NCBI GenBank assembly: GCA_037045265.1
Contig: JBAOHV010000023.1
Span: 1 to 64,000, forward strand
Reading direction: 5' to 3'
Source of the DNA: JBAOHV01 sp037045265
GTDB taxonomy: Bacteria; Actinomycetota; Acidimicrobiia; Acidimicrobiales; Microtrichaceae
DNA length: 64,000 nucleotides
Part shown: positions 48,849 to 59,106 of the stretch, in pieces
How positions within the stretch are numbered: the first letter of the stretch is position 1
How the letters are laid out: each line of letters starts with the position of its first letter
Made by a program: the position numbers and the translations under genes
The notes under the pieces: generated by a model
The model's input: the letters and a program-made list of their open reading frames with translations, nothing else
Told to the model about the DNA's origin: nothing
Database searches by the model: none

Positions 48849-49712
48849 ATGAACGAGATGCGCATCGAGTTCCACGAGGAGATGGAGTCGCTCCGCTCCG
48901 ACATCATCCGCCTCGGCGTGATGGTCAGCGAGACGATCGGACGTGGCACCGCAGCGCTCCTGGACCGCGACCTGCACGCCGCGCAGCTCCTGATCGACGG
49001 CGACGACGTCATCGACGACTTCTGCCTCGGGTTGGAGGAGCGGTGCTGCCAGCTGCTCGCCCTCCAGGCGCCGATCGCCGGTGACCTCCGGTTCGTTCTG
49101 ACCACGCTGCGGTTGGTGTCGGAGCTCGAGCGCTCCGCCGACCTCATGGTCAACGTCTGCAAGGCGTCCCGACGCATCTACGACCTCGACTTCGGCCCGC
49201 AGCTGCGCGGCCTCATCGAGCACATGGGCGAAGAGGCAGCGTTCCTGGTGCGCACCGCGATCGACTCCTACGTCGACGCCGACACGTCGCTCGCCGCCGC
49301 GCTCGACGACATCGACGACCGCCTCGACGAGCTCCAGACCGCCTACGTGCAGGCGATCTTCGAGTCCCACTCCGTCGACAACCTGAACCTCCAGGGCGCG
49401 GTGCAGCTCGCGATGATCGGCCGGTACTTCGAGCGGATCGGCGACCACGCGGTCAACATCGGAGAACGCGTGCAGTACATGGTCACCGGTTGGCTCCCCG
49501 AGCACAGCAGCTCCGCTCGGCACCAGATGCGGGCCCAGACCGACGAGACGCCGGATGCCCCTCCGGGCGGCCCAGTCGTCCCTCCTCCGGGCGTGGGCCC
49601 CGTCGGCCCTCCTCCGGGCGTGGGGTTCGACGCGCCCGGACCGCTCGGTCAACCACCGCTCGGTCAACCACCGCACGGCCCCGTCGAGGGTCGGCGACGA
49701 GGCGTGACGTGA
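48849..49712 (+). CDS. phoU: Phosphate signalling protein PhoU with a proline-rich tail
   Basis: Regulator linking Pst to the SenX3/PhoR-type kinase. Residues 1 to about 215 are the two-lobed PhoU helical bundle: FHEEMESLRSDIIRLGVMVS, then APIAGDLRFVLTTLRLVSEL and GRYFERIGDHAVNIGERVQY (metal-binding E/D motifs). The last about 70 residues are a Pro/Gly tail with internal repeats (VPPPGVGPVGPPPGVG; LGQPPLGQPPHG) absent from most PhoU proteins. Clean frame, ATG 48849, 23 bp after pstB. Confidence 0.93.
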   Translation: MNEMRIEFHEEMESLRSDIIRLGVMVSETIGRGTAALLDRDLHAAQLLIDGDDVIDDFCLGLEERCCQLLALQAPIAGDLRFVLTTLRLVSELERSADLMVNVCKASRRIYDLDFGPQLRGLIEHMGEEAAFLVRTAIDSYVDADTSLAAALDDIDDRLDELQTAYVQAIFESHSVDNLNLQGAVQLAMIGRYFERIGDHAVNIGERVQYMVTGWLPEHSSSARHQMRAQTDETPDAPPGGPVVPPPGVGPVGPPPGVGFDAPGPLGQPPLGQPPHGPVEGRRRGVT

Positions 49713-49728
49713 CCGGCAGGACCTGAGC

Positions 49729-50939
49729 GTGACCGCCGTCGCGATCGTCGCCGTCCTGCTCGGCGTCGCATTCGTCGTCTCGCTCGGCTTCGCCGTGCAC
49801 TTCTCCCGCCTGCTCCGATCCCCGGCGACCTCGGTGCCATCGGCGCCGGGCGCGCGACGGAGCCGGCGACGACCAGGCAGAACCCGCGGTCGGTGGCCTC
49901 TCCGAGGACGAGGCCGCCGACCAGCTCCTCCTCATCGAGAGGTTCCGCTACGCCATCGACCACCTCCAACGGGCGGTCGTGATGTGCGACGCGACCGGCC
50001 AGGAGATCTACCGCAACCGGGCGGCCGACGCGATGTTCGAGGCGCGCGACGGACAGGTGCTCGTCGCCGCCGCGATCGAGGAGCTGATGGCCGAGGCGCT
50101 GGCGGGCCGTGTCGCCGGCCGGCAGGTGGACCTCTTCGGCCCGCCCGCCGCGTCGTTCATCGTGACCGCCGAGCCGTTCAGGGAGCCGGAACAGGGCCCC
50201 GTCACGGGTGCCATCGCGCTCGTCGAGGACCGCTCGGAGCAGCGACGGACCGAGGTGGTGCGACGGGACTTCATCGCCAACATCTCCCACGAGCTCAAGA
50301 CCCCGATCGGCGCCGTCGGTCTCCTGGCCGAGACGATCCGACGAGGAACCCGACCTCACCGTCGTCGGCCGCCTGTCCGATCGCATGATCGCCGAGTCCG
50401 GACGACTCGGCCGCACCGTGGACGACCTGCTGGAGTTGAGCAGCATCGAGCTCGGCGACGAGACGGAGTTCGACGACCTCGACGTCCGCTCCCTGGTCGG
50501 CGAGGCGGAGAGCCGACTCGGCGCCGCAGCGGACCAGGCCGAGGTGGAGGTGCGACACGACGTGGCCCGCGACCTGGTGCTGCACGGCGACCGCCGCCAG
50601 CTCGTCTCGGCCCTGTACAACCTGCTCGACAACGCAGTGAAGTACTCGCCCGAGGGCTCGGAGGTCCTGGTCACCGCCACCCGCGACGACGGGGACGGGT
50701 CGATCCGCATCACCGTGGCCGACAGCGGGATCGGGGTCCCCCGTCGGGACCTCGACCGGATCTTCGAGCGCTTCTACCGGGTCGACCGGGCCCGCTCACG
50801 TCGCACCGGAGGCACCGGCCTCGGGCTCGCGATCGTCCGCCACGTCATGGCGAACCACGGGGGTGACGTCCTCGTCGAGTCGACCGAGGGGGTCGGATCC
50901 ACGTTCACCCTGTCGTTCCCGCCCGGTCGTCGCCCTGAA
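49729..50939 (+). CDS. SenX3/PhoR-type sensor histidine kinase (frameshifted)
   Basis: Membrane sensor of the phosphate regulon. GTG 49729 gives one N-terminal helix (VAIVAVLLGVAFVVSLGFAV). A PAS-like domain follows (RYAIDHLQRAVVMCDATGQE). The H-box is FIANISHELKTPIGAVGLLA, N-box LVSALYNLLDNAVKYSPEG and G-boxes GIGVPRRDLDRIFERFYRVD and GTGLGLAIVRHV. The single helix and PAS layout is that of SenX3. Breaks near 49,850 and 50,340. The exact end is uncertain; TGA at 50937-50939 fits a normal C-terminus after LSFPPGRR. Confidence 0.88.
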
Positions 50940-50985
50940 CCCGATCGCGACACCGAACGATCCGATCCCGGGGACCGGGGCCCCG

Positions 50986-51761
50986 TTGAGCGCGCAGGCG
51001 GCGGCCGGCCCCACGGTCCTGGTCGTCGAGGACGAGGAGGCGTTCGTCGAGGCGTTGACCATCGGTCTCGGGCGGGAGGGCTTCGAGGTCGCGGTGGCCC
51101 GTGACGGGGTCGAGGCGCTCGAGCGCTTCGACGAGGTGCGGCCCCGACCTCGTGCTGCTCGACGTGATGCTGCCGACCCTGTCGGGCATCGACGTGTGCC
51201 GGCAGATCCGCCAGCGCAGCGACGTGCCGATCATCATGGTGACCGCCAGGGCGTCGGAGATCGACACCGTCGTCGGGCTCGAGGTCGGCGCCGACGACTA
51301 CGTCACCAAGCCCTACCGACTCCGCGAGCTCGTCGCCCGGATGCGGGCGGTGCTGCGACGTCGGACGCAGGTGGCGAGCGACACGGTCCTGTCCTCGACC
51401 GACGTGCTCGAGCGTCGACGGCATCGAGCTCGACCTCGACCGTCACGAGGTGCGTGTCCGCGGCGTGCCGGTCGAGCTGCCGCTGAAGGAGTTCGAGCTG
51501 CTGGCGGTGCTGCATGGAGAACGCCGGGCGGGTCGCTGCCGCGTCACACGCTCATCGACCGGGTCTGGGGCAGCGACTACGTCGGCGACACCAAGACCCT
51601 CGACGTGCACGTGAAGCGCCTGCGCTCCAAGGATCGAGCCCGACCCGTCGCACCCGGTGCACATCACGACGATCCGCGGCCTCGGCTACAAGTTCAACGC
51701 TCGCCAGGCCGTGCAGCACGGAGCGCGAAGGGGATTCCTGAGCGACCTGGCGACGGTGTGA
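50986..51761 (+). CDS. RegX3/PhoB-like OmpR-family response regulator (frameshifted)
   Basis: Partner of the upstream kinase. A TTG at 50986 (LSAQAAAGPTVLVVEDEE) is the likeliest start. The receiver has VVEDEEAFVEALTIGL, LVLLDVMLPTLSGIDVCRQI (phospho-acceptor Asp), MVTARASEIDTVVGLEVGAD and DYVTKPYRLRELVARM (Lys). The winged helix includes LPLKEFELLAVL, RHTLIDRVWGSDYVGDTKTL and DVHVKRLRSK, ending GLGYKFNARQ. Breaks near 51,145, 51,415, 51,515 and 51,630. It should bind the PHO-box-like repeat before pstS. The gene ends 1 bp before the MFS gene. Confidence 0.88.
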
Positions 51762-53209
51762 GTGACCGCCGTCGAACCGGTGCGGCTCCTGGAGCCGCGG
51801 GTCGACGTCAACTCGCCGTTCGGGCGGCTCGCCCTGACCCATGTGCTGTCCCTCGCCGGGGACGCGCTGGTCGCGATGTCGCTCGCCGGGTCGCTGTTCT
51901 TCGACGTCGACCCGGCCGGAGCCCGGATCGACATCGCGCTGTACCTGCTGTTCACGATGGCGCCGTTCGCGGTGGTCGGACCGCTCATCGGCCCTGCCAT
52001 GGACCGGGCTCGCGGCGGACACAGGATGGTGCTGATCGGCTCGTGCGGTCGGGCGGGCGCTCGTCGCGTTCCTGATGGTGTCGCCGGTCGAGCCACGACA
52101 GCCTCCTGCGTGTTCCCCGAGGCCTTCCTCATGCTGGTGATGGCGAAGACCTACCAGGTGGCGAAGGCGGCGATCGTCCCGACGGTCGTCGACGGCGACG
52201 CCGGGCTCGGTCGAGGCGAACTCCAAGCTCCAGCTCCTGTCGGGTCTCGCCGGGTTCGCCGCCGGCATCCCCGGCGGGCTGCTGATCCTGCTCGTCGGCC
52301 CGGGCGCCGTGGTGCTCCTGGCGGCCGTGGCCGTTCGGTGGTGCGGTCGGTGGCGTCGCTGCGGGTGCCGGCGACCACGATCGCCGCCGAACCTCGCCGG
52401 ACGACGTCGGAGCGGGCCGAGCTGCGCAGCGCCGGGGTGCTGCAGCGCCGCGTCCGCGATGGGGACGTTGCGGGCCTCGGTCGGGTTCGTCACGTTCGTC
52501 CTGGCCTTCGCGCTCCGCGGTCACGAGACGGTCGCTGGCCGCGCGGGCGTGGCCCTCGGATCGCCTCGCCGGCGCGGCGGCCGACGCCGACCTGTCGCCA
52601 TCGGATCTGGTGGCGCCCCTCGGGCCGCCGGCCTGGCACTTCGCCGTGGTCGTGGCGATGAGCGTCGCCGGTGGACTCCTCGGCGCGGCCGTCGCCCCGT
52701 TCGTGCGCCGGGCTATCCGATGAGGAGCTCCTGCTGCTCGGGCGCGCTGGTGGTCGGCATCGGGGCTGGGCTCAGCGGTGCTCCTGTTCAGGGGCCTGAC
52801 CGGCCAGGCGATGATGGCGCTCGCTGATCGCCGTCGCCGCGTCGTCGGGCAAGCAGGCGTTCGACGCCGTGGTCCAGCGCGACGCCCCCGACGCCAACCG
52901 TGGACGCGTCCTTCGCCCGCTTCGAGTCGCGGTTCCAGGTCGCGTGGGTGCTCGGCGCGTTCCTCCCGGTCGTGGTCCCCGTGCCCTCGCGGCGTCGGGG
53001 GCGCGGCCGTCGTCGTGCTGACCTCCGCTGCTGCGGTGCTGTTCGCCGTCGGGATGTCGGCCGTCCGACGAGGGGAGGTTCCGCCGAGCCTCCCCACCGC
53101 CCGGCAGGTGGGTTCCAGGGTCAGGCGTGGCGTGGACGGGGTCCGGTCACGATCCGGGAGGGACGGGACGGCCTCCTCAGGGGCGAACGACCAGGGCGAC
53201 GGGGCCTGA
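51762..53209 (+). CDS. MFS-type transporter (frameshifted)
   Basis: A major-facilitator-like membrane protein of about 480 aa from GTG 51762, immediately after the response regulator. Helices seen: LALTHVLSLAGDALVAMSLA, IALYLLFTMAPFAVVGPLIG (with DRARGGHRMVLIG, the loop-2 motif), LLSGLAGFAAGIPGGLLILL, RASVGFVTFVLAFALRGHET. Several breaks (52,040 to 52,960) obscure the C-half. It ends in a basic tail (RRGVDGVRSRSGRDG). Substrate unknown. The 3' end overlaps the convergent SAF gene by about 30 bp. Confidence 0.75.
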
Positions 53210-53850
53210 CAGCGACGCCGCCGCCACGGCGGTCAGCGTCGCGCTCCCTCACTGCGACGGTGGTGGCGTCGTCCGACACGGCCAGCACCGTGGCGTCGAG
53301 AGCGACCGGATCGTCCCAGCCCGGCGCGATCACGTCGACAGCGGTCGCCCCGGACCGCCAGGCACGCGGCAGCTCGCCGGTCCGGACGACGAGCCCGACG
53401 TGACCGGGTGGCAGGGCACGAGCCGTGCGGCTGGAGGAGCGATCCACGAGCAGGGACCGGGCCAGGACCGATCCCGCGATCCAGGGACACCGCAGCGGTC
53501 GCTCCCTCGGGGAGCGCATCCAGGGCGTCGTCGGGAACCGCCGCGCTCGGCACCCGGCGCACGACGACCGCCCCGGACGTCACACGCCCGCCCGCATCCA
53601 GTGCACGTCGCAGCGTGAGCACCGTCCGGACGTCGCTCCATTCCCGTCGGGCGGCGTCGGCGGAGGTGACCAAGCGGTGGACGCCCAGAGCGACGACCAC
53701 CGCCAGGGCGAACGCCGCAGCCCGGCGCCGCCGGCTCCGGCGCCGACCGGGGGACCAGGTCCGGGCCGGACCGGCGGACCAGGACCGGGCCGGACCGGCG
53801 GAAGAGCGGCGAGCGATCCTCAAGAGGCGTGCAGTTGTTCGTGATGACAC
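53177..53850 (-). CDS. Membrane-anchored SAF-domain protein (CpaB/RcpC-like; frameshifted)
   Basis: About 224 aa from GTG 53850. A very basic cytosolic N-terminus is followed by one helix (AAAFALAVVVALGVHRLV). The outer part resembles the SAF domain of CpaB/FlgA: LDAGGRVTSGAVVVRRVP, AVPDDALDALPEGATAAVS, then after a break near 53,480 VLARSLLVDRS and LPPGHVGLVVRTGELPR. The last block (AVDVIAPGWDDPVALDATV) fits the RcpC second half. It ends SGPVALVVRP. No other Flp-pilus genes are nearby, so the function is open. Confidence 0.7.
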
Positions 53851-53940
53851 CGTTGTTCCTCCGATGATGTCGGGCGATGCCCGCCCTGCGGGACGGGATC
53901 GCTCGTGTTCGGGGGAAGCGGTGTGCGGTCGGCGCTGGTG

Positions 53941-53994
53941 GCTGTGCCGGCTGTGCCGGCTGTGCCGGCTGTGCCGGCTGTGCCGGCTGTGCTC
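53941..53994. repeat. Six tandem 9-bp repeats (GCTGTGCCG)
   Basis: Five perfect copies of GCTGTGCCG and one ending GCTGTGCTC abut the map stop codon on its 3' side. The last copy contains the stop (complement of 53993-53995). Slippage-prone; copy number may vary between strains. Confidence 0.9.
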
Positions 53995-54979
53995 AACCCG
54001 TCGGGGACGGTTGGCTCGGACTCGGCGAGGTCACGGCGTCGGTGGTGAAGAGCGCATCGGCCGCTCGGCCCACGCTGGGGACGGTGAGCAGCTCGTGGCC
54101 GTCGTCGGTCACCAGCACGGTGTGCTCGAACTGGGCGGTCCGTTGCATGTCGGCGGTCGACGACCGTCCAGCCGTCGTCCCACATCGTCACGGCTGCACG
54201 ACCGATGTTGATCATCGGCTCGACGGTGAAGGTCATGCCTGGCAGCAGCTCCATGTCGTTGCGGGGGTCGAAGTAGTGCGGGATCTGCAGCGCAGGTGTG
54301 GAACTGGTCGCCGATGCCGTGGCCGATGAACTCGCGGACGATCGACGTACCCGAGGCCGCGGCAGGCGACGTCCTCGATCGCGCTGACCGATGTCGCGGA
54401 TGCGGGCGCCCGGTCGCACCACCGAGATGCCCCGCGTGCATGGCGTGGCGGGTGGCGTCGACCAGCGCCCGTGACCGGGGGTCGACCTCGCCGACGAGGA
54501 ACGTCGCGGACGTGTCGCCGTGGACGCCGCCGATGTACGCGGTGACGTCGACGTTGACGATGTCGCCCTCGCTGCAACCGACGCGGTCGTCGGGGATGCC
54601 GTGGCAGACGATCTCGTTCACGGAGGTGCACAGCGACTTCGGGGTACCCGCGGTAGTTGAGCGTCGACGGGTAGGACCCCGCCGCAACCATCGCGTCGTG
54701 GCCGATCCGGTCGAGCTCGTCGGTCGTGACGCCGGGTGCGACGTGTCGACCGACCTCGATGAGAGCGTCGGCGGCGACGCGTCCGGCGACCCGCATCGCC
54801 TCGATCTCGGCCTCTGTGCGGATCGCCCTCGTGGCCCGATCCGACGGGGTGCCGGTAGCGGCGTAGTCGGGTCGGTCGATGCCGACGGGAACGGTCCGCA
54901 TCGGTGACACCAGACCGGCGGTCACCGGTGGTGAGGGTGGGGGGGCGAGCTCTGTCCGACGCTTCTTGCGCTTTGCCAT
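53993..54979 (-). CDS. map: Type I methionine aminopeptidase (frameshifted)
   Basis: Removes initiator methionine co-translationally. ATG 54979 gives a basic extension (MAKRKKRRTELAPPPSPP) found in MapB-like actinobacterial enzymes. Then TEAEIEAMRVAGRVAADALI, VNEIVCHGIPDDR, EGDIVNVDVTAYIGGVHGDT (two metal Asp), FIGHGIGDQFH (metal His), and PGMTFTVEPMINIG (metal Glu), with WTVV and EHTVLVTDDGHELLT at the end. Breaks near 54,645, 54,415, 54,350, 54,295 and 54,165. The C-terminal tail (TSPSPSQPSPTG) is short and disordered. Divergent from cvnA. Confidence 0.92.
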
Positions 54980-55038
54980 CGCCGGACAGAGTACGTCGCG
55001 GCTCCCGACCCGCTCCGGCCGGGGACCCCTCCCCGTCG

Positions 55039-55082
55039 TTCTGTGTGCATCTCACGTCGTGGGGCGACGTGAAACACACACA
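55039..55082. repeat. Palindromic repeat family C, copy 3
   Basis: CGTTCTGTGTGCATCTCACG with arms about 55042-55059 and 55065-55082 around TGGGG, ending in ACACACAAAA. It lies between the divergent map and cvnA genes, so upstream of both. This argues that family C is not simply a terminator. Confidence 0.85.
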
Positions 55083-55130
55083 AAACCCGAAATTCTCAAC
55101 CGTCTTCACGGGTGGGCCGATCGGTTCTCG

Positions 55131-58100
55131 ATGGCACGACGATCCACCTCCGTCGGCGCGGGCCCTGCGCAGCTGGGCATCCGCAGCCGGCTCCTGCTCC
55201 TGTTGGCGGTTCCGTTGACCGGCCTGCTCCTCGTCACCGGCTTCGCCATGAACAGCGCCGTCCGGCAGTCCCGGGACGCCGCGCAGACTCCGCTCCACGG
55301 CCGAGGTGTCGCTCGCGAGCTACAGGCTCGTCGCACGCGTTGCAGGCCGAGCGCAAGGTCCTCGCCGCTGGTGAGGCGACGAACGCCCGTCTGCGCGACG
55401 ACATCGTCTCGGCGGCCGGCGAGCTGCGTCACCTGTCTGACCAGCAGGACGGCCAGCAGGACAGCCGGCTCCGGCTAGCGACGCAGCGCGCGCGCTCGCA
55501 CCGCGTCGACGCAGCCGGATCCCTGGCCGCCACCAACACCGGCGGACTCGTCGCCGTCGACGGCTACTCGCCCGCGATCGCCTCGCTCCTGTCTGTCAGC
55601 AGGTCCGGCTTCGATCCCGGCGAGGCCATGGACAGCAGCACCGCCACCACGGTGGACCTCCTCGCCTCGGCCCAGGAGGCCGCAGCCAAGGAACGGGACC
55701 TGATCAGGGCCCTGGCGATCCGCGGTCAGCTCGACCCTGCCGTGTACGGACAGGTCTCGGAGCTGGCGGCCGCCCAGGACATCCAGGCGAGCCAGGCTGT
55801 GGCGTCCGCCGATCCCTCGCTCACCGCGCGCATCGACCGGGCAGCGGACGCCGTCGCCGCCGCCTCGCTCGGACGGGACAGGCTCTTCCTCGGCGGCATC
55901 GACACGGCAAGCACAGACGGGGCAAGCACAGACGGGGCGAGCACAGACGGGGCGAGCACAGACGGGACGAGCGCCGGCGTTGCCGACGTCGACGCCTGGC
56001 TGGCCGACGCCACAACCCGCGTCGCCGCCTTCCACGACCTCCGCGGCGACGCCGCCGCCATCGCCGTCAACGCCATCGACGGACTGGCGGCGTCGAGTCG
56101 GACCCTCGCCCTGGCCTCGTTCGCGTCCCTGCTCGCGGCAGCGCTCATCAGCGCCTTCCTCGTCCGCTCGGCCATCCGCTCCATCGCCCGGCCGCTCCAG
56201 GAGCTGGCGCACCAGGCGGAGGACGTCGCCCTGGTGCGGCTCCCCGAGGCTGTGAAGGGCCAGCAGTCCGGATCCGGAGACGGTCGCCTGCCGACGATCC
56301 GGGCAGCAGGCGCCACCGAGGTCCGTGAGGTGGCGGGTGCGTTCAACGACGTCCAGGACACGGCACTGCGACTGGCGGGCGAGCAGGCCGTCCTGCGCCG
56401 CAACCTCGCTGAGGCCCTCGACGAACCTCGGTCGGCGGAACCAGGCGCTCCTCGGTCGCCAGCTCGACTTCATCTCGTCGCTGGAGCAGCGGGAGACGGA
56501 CCCCGCCTTCCTCGAGCACCTCTTCAAGCTCGATCACCTCGCGAGCCGCATGCGACGCAACGCCGAGTCCCTCCTCATCCTGACCGGGTCCGAGACGCCT
56601 CGTCGCCGTCGCAAGCCCGCTCCGCTGAACGAGGTCGTCCGGGCGGCGATGAGCGAGGTCGAGGACTTCGAGAGGGTCCGTCTGGGACGCCTGGGAGACG
56701 TGACCCTCACCGGGCCGGTCGTGATCGACCTCGTCCACATGCTGGCGGAGCTGATCGAGAACTCGCTCCGCTTCTCGCCGCCCGACACGACCGTCGAGAT
56801 CGACGGACGATCGCTCGGCCAGGGCGGCTACCAGCTGGCCGTGCATCGACCACGGCGTGGGCATGGCCGACGTCGAGATCCTGGCGGCGAACCAGCGCCT
56901 CGCTGGCCTCGACGAGGTCGACGGGATGCCGACCCGCTACCTCGGCCAGTACGTGATCGCCAAGCTCGCCGCCAAGACCGGAGCCCTCGTCCGGCTCCAG
57001 CCGACCGCCGGTGGTCGCGGCATCACCGCCGTGGTCAGCCTTCCCGCCTCGGCGACCGTCGGCGGCGCCGATCGCTCCTCGATCGCGAGGCCGCTGCCGG
57101 GATCGCTCGCCGCAAGGGACCAGGGGGCCGAGCGCATCGCACCGGGTGCGGGGCTCACCGCCCGTGTCGCCCAGCCTGAGACGGTCATCGATCCGGACGC
57201 GGACCCGTTCGCCGAGGAGGTCCCGACCCGAGAGGAGCTCGCGCCCGCGGATCCGTGGATCGGGGAGTCGTCGAGTCCGGAGTCGGAGGAGTGCGGGAAC
57301 CTGGGCGGCGTGGGATCGATCGCCCGGCGTCCGACGCCGACGCCTACGAGGAGATGCCGGTCGGACCGGAGACCGTCGATCTCGGCGACGCAGCGCGGGC
57401 TCCTTCATCGACACCAGCTCCCGCGCCGTCGACGACGTCTCCGAGGCTCTCCCCGAGGTCGAGACCGCCGAGCGGAGCGGGCTGTCGTTCGTCGGCGACG
57501 TCACCTTCGAACGCCGCCTCGAAACCCCGGCCGTCGACACGCCAGCGCATCGACACGCCAGCCCTCGACACCCCTGCCGTCGACACGCCGCCGATCTGGC
57601 AGGTCGCCGACGGAGCCGACCGAGCGGCCGGCACCGACGCCGAGGAGCTCGCTGCCGGGCTCTTCGCCGCCGAGCTGCTGGCCACCCCGCCGCCCCCGCC
57701 ACCGGACGAGGTCCCGGACCAGGGGAGCTGGACAGGCCTGCCCGATCCATCGCAGGACGGGTTCGCAGCCCGTCCTCGGAGCGCCGCCGGTCGTCCCGAC
57801 CGACCCCTGGGCACATCCCTCCCAGGCCCGCGGACAGCTCCACCCGCAGCCAGAGGCCGCCATGTTCCAGCCCGAGGCTCCCCGGTTCGGCCCGGATGCC
57901 GGTCTGCCGGACAGCGGGCTCGGCAGCGGGCTGGGCGGGGGACTGACCCGCCGGGTCCCCGGAGCGTCGTTGCAGGAGAGCCCGCTCGCCCGACCCGTGC
58001 CCGAGGCCCCGGTCGCACAGGAGCGCTCAGCGGACGGCGTCCGTTCGATGCTGTCCACGTTTCCAGGGTGGACGGAGCCGTGGTCGGGAAGGAGCCGTCC

Positions 58101-58186
58101 CGGACACCGACGGGCTCCTGTCCGCCACGTACGACAACGAGAGCGCCACCGCGGCGCCGGAACTGGAGGATCACCGTGATCACTGA
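55131..58186 (+). CDS. cvnA: Conservon CvnA-like sensor (nitrate-sensor-like domain, HAMP, HATPase; frameshifted)
   Basis: First gene of a four-gene conservon, about 1,018 aa. ATG 55131; helix 1 SRLLLLLAVPLTGLLLVTGF; an extracytoplasmic NIT-like helical domain (TTVDLLASAQEAAAKERDLI, RALAIRGQLDPAVYGQVSEL); a 15-bp coding repeat (ASTDG four to five times, 55909-55973); helix 2 ALASFASLLAAALISAFLV; HAMP; then RRNQALLGRQLDFISSLEQR in place of a phospho-His box, and HATPase blocks LAELIENSLRFSPPD, VIDHGVGM and LGQYVIAKLAAKTGALVRLQ. A Pro/Asp/Glu-rich tail of about 340 residues follows. Breaks near 55,315, 56,430, 56,850, 57,320, 57,545 and others in the tail. In Streptomyces, CvnA works with CvnB-D rather than as a classical kinase. 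Confidence 0.88.
55909..55973 (+). repeat. 15-bp coding tandem repeat in cvnA
   Basis: Four and a half copies of a 15-bp unit (GCAAGCACAGACGGG with GCGAGC variants) encode repeated ASTDG in the extracytoplasmic domain. It keeps frame because the unit is a multiple of three. Confidence 0.9.
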
Positions 58187-58606
58187 CGTCAACGAGCAGG
58201 TCCAGCAGATCCCGTGGCTGCTGTCACGGTTCGTCGAGCAGACCCCCGGCGTCAGCGACGCCGTGTGCGTGAGCTCGGACGGCCTGCTGATGGCGATGTC
58301 GACCGACCTCGACCACAGCGCGGGCCGATCAGTTCGCCGCCATCGCGGCCGGCCTGACGAGCCTCTCGCTCGGCGCGTCACGATGCTTCGGCTATGGCGA
58401 GGTCGACCAGGTGATGGTCGAGATCGAGCGCCGGCTTCCTCTTCGTGGCGTCGATCTCCGACGGAAGCTGCCTGGGCATCCTGTCGACCAAGGACGCCGA
58501 TGTCGGCCTCGTCGGCTACGAGATGACGATGCTCGTGGAGCGCTTCGGCACCGTCCTCACCCCGCAGGTGCGCGACGGTCTCCGCAGCGTCCTGGCGGCG
58601 GGCTGA
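58176..58606 (+). CDS. cvnB: Conservon CvnB-like roadblock/LC7 protein (frameshifted)
   Basis: A roadblock/LC7-domain protein of about 143 aa, acting as regulator or exchange partner of the CvnD GTPase. GTG 58176 overlaps the cvnA stop and follows a perfect GGAGGA ribosome site inside cvnA. ITDVNEQVQQIPWLLSRFVE and VCVSSDGLLMAMSTDLDHSA are signature blocks, followed by GLTSLSLGASRCFGYGEVDQ and DVGLVGYEMTMLVERFG. Breaks near 58,325 and 58,435. Confidence 0.92.
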
Positions 58607-58646
58607 CGAACCGCCCGCCCGTCGAGAGCAGGGAGACGACGTCGAC

Positions 58647-59106
58647 GTGTCCGCCTGGGACGACACCACGGTTGGTGGTGGACCCGCGCCGTCCGGGCAG
58701 GCGGGCTCGACAGGCGCGCCAGCGAACTCGTTCGACACCACCTCCGGCCGGACCGAGAGCGACGGTGACGACGACGGGGAGGACGACGAGCTCGTCCGCC
58801 CCTTCGTGATCACCGGAGGCCGGACCCGTCACGCGAGCGTCCACCTCAGGGTCGAGACGCTCGTCGTCGCCGCCGGCGACCCGTCGGAGCACCGACTCCA
58901 GTTCGAACACGACCGGATCGTCCGGGTGTGCGACGCCCCGATCTCCGTCGCCGAGGGTCGCGGCGAGGATCGACATCCCTCTCGGCGTCGCACAGATCCT
59001 GGTCGGCGACCTCGCCGAAGCCGGACTCGTCCAGATCCACGAAGCACGACAGGCGGCGACCCCCGCCCTCCTCCTGAGGATGATCGATGCAGTACGAGCA
59101 CTCTGA
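58647..59106 (+). CDS. cvnC: Conservon CvnC-like DUF742 protein (one frameshift)
   Basis: A DUF742 winged-helix-like protein of about 153 aa. GTG 58647. The N-terminus is Gly/Ser/Asp-rich (GGGPAPSGQAGSTG), then the conserved LVRPFVITGGRTRHA and VETLVV, and after a break near 58,965 LGVAQILVGDLAEAGLVQIH and LLRMIDAVRAL. The RPxxxTGGRT motif is the family hallmark. It overlaps cvnD by 20 bp. Confidence 0.92.
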
